The notes under the pieces were generated by a model that saw only the letters and a program-made list of their open reading frames with translations, was not told the DNA's origin and did no database searches. 64,000 nucleotides of DNA from Streptomyces sp. NRRL S-455 (GTDB lineage Bacteria > Actinomycetota > Actinomycetes > Streptomycetales > Streptomycetaceae): NCBI RefSeq assembly GCF_000717875.1, contig NZ_JOCT01000034.1:18325-82324 (forward strand), read 5' to 3'. The position numbers and the translations under genes were made by a program. Position 1 is the stretch's first letter, and every line of letters starts with the position of its first letter. Below, one piece after another: positions 58,192 to 64,000 of the stretch.

Positions 58192-59264
58192 CCGCGCTCC
58201 CAGAAAGCAGGGCCGACGGGCTCTTCGAAGTCGCCGAGCGCCTCGAGGTAGCCCTCGTCGTTCACGCCGATGCGGAGCTGCGGCAGGGCGTGACCGGCGG
58301 GACCGAAGATCACTCGGGCACCGTCGGAGAGGTCGAAGGTGGACTGGTGGCAGGGGCAGAGCACGTGGTGCGTCTGCTGCTCGTACAGGGAGATCGGGCA
58401 ACCGACGTGGGTGCAGATCTTCGAGTACGCGACGATGCCCTCGTGCGACCACTCGAGCTCGCGCTTGTCCTTGATGTCCTCCGGCTGGATCCGGACGATC
58501 ATCAGGGCGGCCTTGGCGATCTCGTTCTGGAACTCGTGGTCGTGCTCCTCCAGGCCCTGGGGCTTGGCGAAGGTCAGCGAACCCACGGCGACGTCGGACG
58601 GACGCAGCGGCTCGTCCGTGTTCATGTTGACGAGCAGCTTGCCCTTGGACCACAGCGTGTGGCGCAGCTTGTCCTCGGGCAGCGGACCGAGGTCGCGCAG
58701 CAGCACGACACCGGAGAGCGGCACCAGCGTGAGGGCACCGAACATGGTGTTGCGGATCAGCTTGCGGCGGCCGAGCGCGGACTCCTTGGCGCCCTGGTTG
58801 AAGTCGGCGAAGACCTTCTCGCGGACCTCGGGCGAAGCCTCGATCGGGTGCCGCTCGTCGGCGATCTCCACGTCGGACATCAGGGTGCGGGCCCAGTGGA
58901 CGGCGCCCGCGCCGATGCAGAACAGCGCGATGCCGAGCGTGAGGCCCAGCGCGAAGTTCAGGGCGCTGATGTGGCCGAGCGGGAAGATGTAGACCGACTT
59001 GTCGACCGGGATCGCGACGAACGCGGCGATGAAGGCGATGGTGGCCAGCATCGACACCGTGAACAGCAGGGCGACCGTGCGCTCGGACCGCTTGGCGGCC
59101 CGCTCGTCGACGTCCTGGATCCGGTGCTCGTGGGGAGGCAGGCCCGGGTCGGCGAACGGGTGCTTGTCGTCCGGGACGCTCACGGCGTCGTGCCCGTGCT
59201 CGTCATGTCCTGCGGACTGCTGCTTGGCAGGCAGGTTCTCTTCTGGAATGTCTTGGCTACTCAT
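58188..59264 (-). CDS. qcrA: Rieske iron-sulfur subunit QcrA
   Basis: 358 residues: three N-terminal membrane helices (an actinobacterial trait), then a Rieske domain with CTHVGCPISL and CPCHQSTFDL supplying the two Cys and two His ligands of [2Fe-2S] plus the disulfide. The His/Asp-rich N-terminus (HDEHGHDAVSV) precedes the first helix. ATG 59264 overlaps the qcrC stop (ATGA), and its own stop overlaps qcrB. Confidence 0.95.
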   Translation of the reverse strand: MSSQDIPEENLPAKQQSAGHDEHGHDAVSVPDDKHPFADPGLPPHEHRIQDVDERAAKRSERTVALLFTVSMLATIAFIAAFVAIPVDKSVYIFPLGHISALNFALGLTLGIALFCIGAGAVHWARTLMSDVEIADERHPIEASPEVREKVFADFNQGAKESALGRRKLIRNTMFGALTLVPLSGVVLLRDLGPLPEDKLRHTLWSKGKLLVNMNTDEPLRPSDVAVGSLTFAKPQGLEEHDHEFQNEIAKAALMIVRIQPEDIKDKRELEWSHEGIVAYSKICTHVGCPISLYEQQTHHVLCPCHQSTFDLSDGARVIFGPAGHALPQLRIGVNDEGYLEALGDFEEPVGPAFWERG

Positions 59265-60073
59265 GACTTCTTGGCCTTTGCGGTCCGGGCGGCGACCCAC
59301 ACGGCGACGGCGATCAGCCCGCCGAGACCGAAGATCCAGCCGAACAGACCCTCGCTGACCGGCCCGAGGCCGCCGAGCTCGAGGCCGCCGGGGCTCTCCG
59401 ACTTGCTGCTGTTGACCGCGTCCAGGTACGCGATGATGTCCTTCTTGTTCTTCTCCGACAGCGTGGTGTCAGGGAAGGACGGCATGTTCTGCGGGCCGGT
59501 CTGCATGGCCTCGTAGATGTGCTTCGGGTCCACGTCCTCGAGGGTGGGCGCGTACTTGCCGTGCGTGAGCGCACCGCCCTTGCCGGTGAAGTTGTGGCAC
59601 TGCGCGCAGTTGTTGCGGAACAGCTCACCACCCTTGGCGATGTCGGCGCCCTCGGGGCCGTACTGCTCCTCCGTCGGGATGGCCGGACCGGCGCCCAGGG
59701 AGGCGATGTAGGCCGCGAGCTGGTCGATCTCGGCCTGGCTGTAGATGTTCTTCTTCCGCGGGACCTGCGGGCCCTGGGAGGTGGCGGCCGGCATACGGCC
59801 GGTGGCCACCTGGAAGTCGACGGCCGCGGCGCCCACGCCCACCAGGCTCGGCCCGTCGGAGGTGCCCTGACCGCCGGTGCCGTGGCAACTGGCGCAGCCG
59901 ACGGCGTAGAGCTTCTTGCCCTCCTCGATGGTGAGGGACTGGGCGGTTTCGTCGGCCTCAGCCTTGCTCGTGGGTGCGAACACGGCGTACAGCCCCCCGC
60001 TGAAGAGCAGCGCGAGGAGTAGGACGACGACCGCCGCCAACGGGTGGCGTCGTCGTGCGGAGAGCTTTTTCAC
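59261..60073 (-). CDS. qcrC: Diheme cytochrome c subunit QcrC
   Basis: 270 residues: N-terminal membrane anchor, two class I cytochrome c domains with CASCH and CAQCH heme motifs, and a C-terminal anchor (WIFGLGGLIAVAVWVAA). The diheme fusion replaces a soluble cytochrome c and links bc1 to the aa3 oxidase. GTG 60073. It lies between ctaE and qcrA in a coupled operon. Confidence 0.95.
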   Translation of the reverse strand: MKKLSARRRHPLAAVVVLLLALLFSGGLYAVFAPTSKAEADETAQSLTIEEGKKLYAVGCASCHGTGGQGTSDGPSLVGVGAAAVDFQVATGRMPAATSQGPQVPRKKNIYSQAEIDQLAAYIASLGAGPAIPTEEQYGPEGADIAKGGELFRNNCAQCHNFTGKGGALTHGKYAPTLEDVDPKHIYEAMQTGPQNMPSFPDTTLSEKNKKDIIAYLDAVNSSKSESPGGLELGGLGPVSEGLFGWIFGLGGLIAVAVWVAARTAKAKKS

Positions 60074-60149
60074 GGATTACCCCGGTGTCAGGATCTTCTG
60101 CGTCGATGCTTCTGGGATGCGTGCCGCGACGGGCGCGCGTGCGGCCCGG

Positions 60150-60770
60150 CTACTTGATCATGTAGATCGTGGCGAAGAGGCCGATCCAGACGACATCGAC
60201 GAAGTGCCAGTAGTAGGACACGACGATCGCGGCCGTCGCCTGCTCGTGGGTGAACCTTCGCGCCGCGTAGGTCCGGCCGAGGACCAGCAGGAAGGCGATG
60301 AGACCGCCTGTCACGTGCAGGCCGTGGAAGCCGGTGGTCAGGTAGAAGACCGAGCCGTACGGGTCGGAGGACAGGGACAGGCCCGCCTCCTTGACCAGCT
60401 CGGTGTACTCGAGGACCTGGCCGCCGATGAAGATCGCACCCATCACGAACGTGACGATGAACCACATCCGCAGCTTCTTCACGTCACCGCGCTCGGCGGC
60501 GAAGACACCGAGCTGGCAGGTGAGCGAGGAGAGCACCAGGATGGTGGTGTTCGCCGCCGAGAACGGGAAGTTGAGATGGGAAGCCATCTCCTTCCAGTGA
60601 TCGGGACCCGTCACCGATCGCAGGGTGAAGTACATCGCGAAGAGGGCCGCGAAGAACATCAGCTCGGAACTCAGCCAGATGATGGTTCCGACGCTGGTGA
60701 GGTTCGGCCGGTTGACCGACGGGTGCGCGTGCCCGGTTTCTACTGTCGTTGCTGTCGCCACGACCGACAT
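60150..60770 (-). CDS. ctaE: Cytochrome c oxidase subunit III CtaE
   Basis: 206 residues, five membrane helices: [71 protein letters not shown], and the C-terminal [21 protein letters not shown]. Stabilises the oxidase catalytic core. The start codon is half of a perfect palindrome (60761-60781), which leaves no ordinary ribosome-binding site immediately upstream. First gene of the ctaE-qcrCAB operon. Confidence 0.93.
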   Translation of the reverse strand: MSVVATATTVETGHAHPSVNRPNLTSVGTIIWLSSELMFFAALFAMYFTLRSVTGPDHWKEMASHLNFPFSAANTTILVLSSLTCQLGVFAAERGDVKKLRMWFIVTFVMGAIFIGGQVLEYTELVKEAGLSLSSDPYGSVFYLTTGFHGLHVTGGLIAFLLVLGRTYAARRFTHEQATAAIVVSYYWHFVDVVWIGLFATIYMIK

Positions 60771-60781
60771 TATGTCGGTCG
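60761..60781. promoter_or_regulatory. Perfect 21-bp palindrome over the ctaE start codon
   Basis: CGACCGACAT-T-ATGTCGGTCG has 10-bp arms around a single central base. In mRNA it would be a hairpin hiding the ATG; as DNA it could be an operator. It is the only such element in the operon. Confidence 0.6.
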
Positions 60782-60914
60782 CTTATCCCGCCCTCACTCC
60801 GGGGGGTGCTGTTCGGAGTGTCTGGACCGGTCGTACCGGTGTTGACGTGGTGTTCAAGGGAGTAGCATCCGCCCCACGGGCCTGTCCTTACGACGCTGAC
60901 GTCACGGAGGAACA

Positions 60915-61316
60915 ATGCAGCCGACCGCCACGGTGCTGGTCTACAGCGACGACTCCAACACCCGCGAGCAGGTGCGGCTCGCGACCGGCCGACGGCCGGC
61001 TCCGGACGTCCCTGTGGTGGAGTTCGTGGAGTGCGCGACTCCTGGCGCGGTGATCAGGGAACTGGACCGGGGTGGGATCGACGTCTGCGTGCTGGACGGT
61101 GAGGCCGTGCCGATGGGGGGCATGGGGGTCTGCCGACAGATCAAGGATGAGATCTTCAACTGTCCTCCCGTGCTGTTGCTGATCGGGCGGCCGCAGGATG
61201 CGTGGCTGGCGACCTGGAGCCGGGCGGAGTCGGCGGTGACCCTGCCGGTGGAGCCGGTGGAGTTCGCGGCGGCTCTGGCGTCTTTGCTGCGGGAGAAGGC
61301 GGCTTTGAGCGCCTAG
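60915..61316 (+). CDS. Receiver-like protein next to ctaE
   Basis: 133 residues with a CheY-like fold (TATVLVYSDDSNTREQVRLA; central IDVCVLDGEAVPMGGMG; PVLLLIGRPQDAW), but without an output domain. The usual phospho-Asp position reads VLDGE, so an Asp is present. The conserved Lys is replaced in this reading by an Arg/Ala context. GGAGGA precedes ATG 60915. It is divergent from ctaE, and such proteins adjoin ctaE in many actinobacteria; the role is unknown. Confidence 0.75.
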   Translation: MQPTATVLVYSDDSNTREQVRLATGRRPAPDVPVVEFVECATPGAVIRELDRGGIDVCVLDGEAVPMGGMGVCRQIKDEIFNCPPVLLLIGRPQDAWLATWSRAESAVTLPVEPVEFAAALASLLREKAALSA

Positions 61317-61317
61317 G

Positions 61318-61436
61318 GGCTCGGGGCTTCCCGTTGTTGGGCGGGTGCGGGTGGTCTGTGGCTTGTCGCGCCCACGCGGCGGAGCCGCATGTCGGCACAG
61401 CCCCGCGCCCCTGGGGGGCGCTGCCCCAGAGGGCGT
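61318..61436. repeat. Intergenic repeat-like region with terminator
   Basis: Holds diverged matches to the genus-typical motif (tgtggcttgtcgcgccc, and ccccgcgcccctggggg). At 61423-61452 GCCCCAGA and TCTGGGGC flank a cgtctagacg palindrome and span the stop of the L,D-transpeptidase gene, a plausible terminator. No gene. Confidence 0.5.
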
Positions 61437-62687
61437 CTAGACGCTCTGGGGCCTCAGGCGGGCCCGGTCCGCCGGGGTGGGGCCGTCGGGGGTGCCGCCG
61501 ATGAGGGCGCTGCCGGTGCGCCACTTCGCCCAGTCGAGGTTCCAGTCGCCGAAGCCGTTGCCGAAGGGGGCCATCGACTCGCCGCCGGAGTTGATGACCT
61601 TGACGATGTCGCCCTCGCGGACGGTGTCGTAGAACCAGGCGGCGTTCTCGGTGCTCATGCCGGTGCAGCCGTGGCTGACGTTGGCGGCGCCCTGGGAGCC
61701 GACCGACCAGGGGGCGGCGTGGACGTACTCGCCGCTGTTGGTGACCCGCACGGAGTGGTGGACGATCAGGTCGTAGAAGTCCGAGGCGCCGATGCTGGCG
61801 CTGGTCATGCGGACCGTGCCCTCCTTGGCCAGGACTACCTTGACGCCGTTGCGGGTGTCGTAGCCGGGTCTGCCGGTGGTCACGGGTATCTGACGGACGA
61901 CCTCGTCGTTCTTGTAGACCGTCATCTGGTGCGCCGCGGCGTCCGTGACGGCGACCAGCTTGTCGCCGGTGGTGATGGTCAGCGGCTTGGCCTTGCCGCC
62001 CCACATGCGGTCACCGATCTTGATGCCGGCCAGGTTGCTGCGGACCTGGATGGTGGCCTGTGCGGGCCAGTAGTCCTTCGGCCGATAGTGGAGCTTCTTG
62101 TCGTCCACCCAGTGCCAGGCGCCGTCCGTGGCGGGCATGGAGGAGACCTTGAGGGCGCGTTCGACGACGGCCCGCTGGGCTCTGGCCTTGACCGGCTGGC
62201 TCAGCTCGGCCGTGACGGGCTGGCCGACGCCGTACGTGCCCGCCTTGGGGCCGAAGGTGACGTCCAGGCGTTTCTTGGTGGTGGGCATGCCGGTGTCGAA
62301 GGTGAGGACCTTGCGGCCGGGCGCCCCGTCCTCGTTCTCCGTGCTCACCCGGACGGTGTAGCTGGCGTGGGCGGCGAGGGGTGACGTGCTGTACCAGCGG
62401 CCGCCGTCGGCTGCGAGTTCACCGGCCACGTAGCGTCCGGTGGCGTCGTAGGCCGTGACGTCCGTGATGCGCCCGTCGGAGTCCGCGGCGACCACTTCCA
62501 GGGGCTTGTCCGGGTCGGCCTTCTTGCGCTCCCCCGAGGGTGCGTTGACGGAGATCTGGCCCGCCGCGTCATAGGGGCGGTGGGAGAGAGGGTTGCCGTC
62601 GGAGCCGCAGGCGGTGACGCCCGCACAGAGGGCTGTCACCAGCAGCGTGCACCTGACGGCGGGGCGGGAGATCACTATGTGGCTCAT
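61437..62687 (-). CDS. L,D-transpeptidase lipoprotein (YkuD family)
   Basis: 416 residues. Signal with lipobox-like VTACGS (Cys about 27), two Ig-like domains (about 40-250), then a YkuD domain (about 255-375) with the catalytic SHGCTGMS motif and conserved HHSVRVTNSGEYVHAAPW. It forms 3-3 peptidoglycan cross-links outside the membrane. A C-terminal extension (GDWNLDWAKWRTGSALIGG) is typical of actinobacterial Ldt. ATG 62687. Confidence 0.92.
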   Translation of the reverse strand: MSHIVISRPAVRCTLLVTALCAGVTACGSDGNPLSHRPYDAAGQISVNAPSGERKKADPDKPLEVVAADSDGRITDVTAYDATGRYVAGELAADGGRWYSTSPLAAHASYTVRVSTENEDGAPGRKVLTFDTGMPTTKKRLDVTFGPKAGTYGVGQPVTAELSQPVKARAQRAVVERALKVSSMPATDGAWHWVDDKKLHYRPKDYWPAQATIQVRSNLAGIKIGDRMWGGKAKPLTITTGDKLVAVTDAAAHQMTVYKNDEVVRQIPVTTGRPGYDTRNGVKVVLAKEGTVRMTSASIGASDFYDLIVHHSVRVTNSGEYVHAAPWSVGSQGAANVSHGCTGMSTENAAWFYDTVREGDIVKVINSGGESMAPFGNGFGDWNLDWAKWRTGSALIGGTPDGPTPADRARLRPQSV

Positions 62688-62764
62688 GACCTCACGCTAG
62701 GAAGCACAGTCAACAGCGGCACGCTGAATGACTCGTACGAGTGACACGTTTCGTGGCAAAAGGC

Positions 62765-62800
62765 GGGGCCCGGACGCTCCTCTCGGAGTGTCCGGGCCCC
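62765..62800. terminator. Terminator after ctaF
   Basis: GGGGCCCGGACGCTCC-tctc-GGAGTGTCCGGGCCCC: 16-bp stem with one G-T/G-A-type wobble, 19 nt beyond the ctaF stop. Confidence 0.8.
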
Positions 62801-62818
62801 TGAAGCGCTCGGCCCGTG

Positions 62819-63217
62819 TTACTGGGTGCGGTTCTCACCGCGGTAGTACTCGAAGACCCAGCCCCAGATACCGATCAGGATGATCGGCAGCGAGAAGTAC
62901 ATCAGCCACCAGCCGATGGCGACCGCCAGGAAGGCGAGGGCGCCACCGATGGCCAGGGAGAGCGGCTGCCAGCTGTGCGGGCTGAAGAACCCGACCTCGC
63001 CGGCGTCGTCCGCGACGTCCGCCTCCTTGTCGTCCTGCGCGCCGACGTCCACCCGCTTGGCCGTGAAGCCGAGGTAGAAGCCGATCATGATGCACAGGCC
63101 GAAGGCCAGGAAGAGGGCCGTGGTGCCGGCCGGCTCCTTCGACCACACGCCATAGACGACCGCCATGACGAGCACGAAGACGCTCAGCCACATGAACATC
63201 TTGCCCTGGATCTTCAC
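62819..63217 (-). CDS. ctaF: Cytochrome c oxidase subunit IV CtaF (actinobacterial)
   Basis: 132 residues, four membrane helices: [58 protein letters not shown], and [16 protein letters not shown]. This small subunit is specific to actinobacterial aa3 oxidases. GTG 63217 overlaps the ctaD stop (GTGA), coupling it to subunit I. Confidence 0.93.
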   Translation of the reverse strand: MKIQGKMFMWLSVFVLVMAVVYGVWSKEPAGTTALFLAFGLCIMIGFYLGFTAKRVDVGAQDDKEADVADDAGEVGFFSPHSWQPLSLAIGGALAFLAVAIGWWLMYFSLPIILIGIWGWVFEYYRGENRTQ

Positions 63218-64000
63218 TTGCCGGCCTCCTTGCCGCCAGCGAGGGCCTTGTCGCCGTGGCCCGCGTTCTCGAGCGCGTCGAGAGCGGCGATCTCCGGGTG
63301 GTGCAGGTCGAACGCCGGGGATTCACTGCGGATCCGCGGCATGGTGATGAAGTTGTGCCGCGGCGGCGGGCAGGAGGTGGCCCACTCCAGGGAGCGGCCG
63401 TAGCCCCACGGGTCGTCGACGCCGACCGGCTTGCCGTACTTGGCCGTCTTCCACACGTTGTAGAAGAACGGCAAGAGCGACATGCCGAGCAGGAACGAGC
63501 TGATCGTCGAGATCGTGTTCAGCGCGGTGAAGCCGTCGGCCGCCAGGTAGTCGGCGTAACGACGCGGCATGCCCTCGGCACCCAGCCAGTGCTGGACCAG
63601 GAACGTGCCGTGGAAGCCGATGAACAGCGTCCAGAAGGTGATCTTGCCGAGGCGCTCGTCCAGCATCTTGCCGGTCCACTTCGGCCACCAGAAGTGGAAG
63701 CCGGAGAACATCGCGAAGACGACGGTGCCGAAGACGACGTAGTGGAAGTGGGCCACCACGAAGTACGAGTCCGACACGTGGAAGTCCATCGGCGGCGAGG
63801 CCAGGATGACACCGGTCAGACCACCGAAGGTGAAGGTGATCAGGAAGCCGGTGGCCCAGAGCATCGGCGTCTCGAAGGACAGCGAGCCCTTCCACATCGT
63901 TCCGATCCAGTTGAAGAACTTCACACCGGTCGGGACGGCGATGAGGAACGTCATGAAGGAGAAGAACGGCAGCAGCACACCGCCGGTGACGTACATGTGG
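63214..64000 (-). CDS. ctaD: Cytochrome c oxidase subunit I CtaD (5' part beyond window)
   Basis: The C-terminal 262 or so codons are visible. Motifs: [35 protein letters not shown] (heme a/a3 His pair), [34 protein letters not shown], and a polar C-terminal tail with ARGK-like repeats ([13 protein letters not shown]). It is the catalytic subunit of the aa3 oxidase. Open to the right window edge. Confidence 0.95.
   Translation of the reverse strand, partial: HMYVTGGVLLPFFSFMTFLIAVPTGVKFFNWIGTMWKGSLSFETPMLWATGFLITFTFGGLTGVILASPPMDFHVSDSYFVVAHFHYVVFGTVVFAMFSGFHFWWPKWTGKMLDERLGKITFWTLFIGFHGTFLVQHWLGAEGMPRRYADYLAADGFTALNTISTISSFLLGMSLLPFFYNVWKTAKYGKPVGVDDPWGYGRSLEWATSCPPPRHNFITMPRIRSESPAFDLHHPEIAALDALENAGHGDKALAGGKEAGK

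Overview
The window is high-GC actinobacterial DNA, almost certainly from a Streptomyces. Supporting signs are third-position G/C bias in nearly every frame, abundant GTG/TTG starts, leaderless promoters, a lone TTA codon, and gene sets typical of the genus (MacRS-type two-component system, PASTA kinase, fused TrpE-TrpG with a Trp-rich leader, FG-GAP pseudo-trypsin, cholesterol oxidase, cytochrome bc1-aa3 genes). The backbone order (Rv2175c-like DNA-binding protein, class II DAHP synthase, PlsC acyltransferase, ArsA ATPase, SRPBCC protein, long-chain acyl-CoA synthetase, PimB-like mannosyltransferase, GT87 protein, NlpC/P60, trpD, ctaE-qcrCAB, ctaD) matches the well-known M. tuberculosis Rv2175c-Rv2200 neighbourhood.

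Layout. 1-5.4 kb: thiamine genes (thiE cut by the left edge; thiO-thiS-thiG behind a TPP riboswitch), a Rv2175c-like protein and a ferredoxin-reductase-like flavoprotein. 5.6-8.5 kb: PASTA Ser/Thr kinase and endonuclease IV. 8.5-14 kb: an accessory cassette of four genes joined by 4-nt overlaps (class III cyclase-like protein, P-loop NTPase, SPFH protein, DUF5706 membrane protein), preceded by a Crp/Fnr regulator. I read this as a candidate cyclic-nucleotide (Pycsar-like) defence or signalling system, and it is the most interesting item here. 14-23.8 kb: molybdopterin oxidoreductase, bacterioferritin and its ferredoxin, DAHP synthase, trp attenuator and anthranilate synthase, macRS, acyltransferase, esterase and small membrane proteins. 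24-31.4 kb: EEP hydrolase, glucokinase, DUF5304-like protein, ArsA-like ATPase, SRPBCC protein, phosphoesterase and acyl-CoA synthetase.

31.4-42.5 kb is a second accessory block facing mostly left: a secreted esterase with a TTA codon, an FG-GAP pseudo-protease, a small exported protein, a barstar-like immunity gene with a 1319-residue polymorphic toxin (ALF repeats, HINT, barnase-like tip), an acidic protein and a secreted cholesterol oxidase. 42.5-51.8 kb returns to backbone: PimB-like and GT87 mannosyltransferases, a metallopeptidase lipoprotein, two NlpC/P60 hydrolases, a NYN-domain protein, a zinc-ribbon protein, a rhomboid protease and a RAM-domain protein. 51.8-53.7 kb is decayed: a repeat-rich spacer, a probably frameshifted small exported ORF, and a histidine-kinase N-terminus joined to a truncated glycerate kinase. 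53.7-64 kb: class V aminotransferase, trpD, qcrB-qcrA-qcrC, ctaE, a receiver-like protein, an L,D-transpeptidase, ctaF and ctaD (cut by the right edge).

No rRNA, tRNA, CRISPR array or intact insertion sequence was seen. Family assignments come from recognising motifs by eye; no database search was run.
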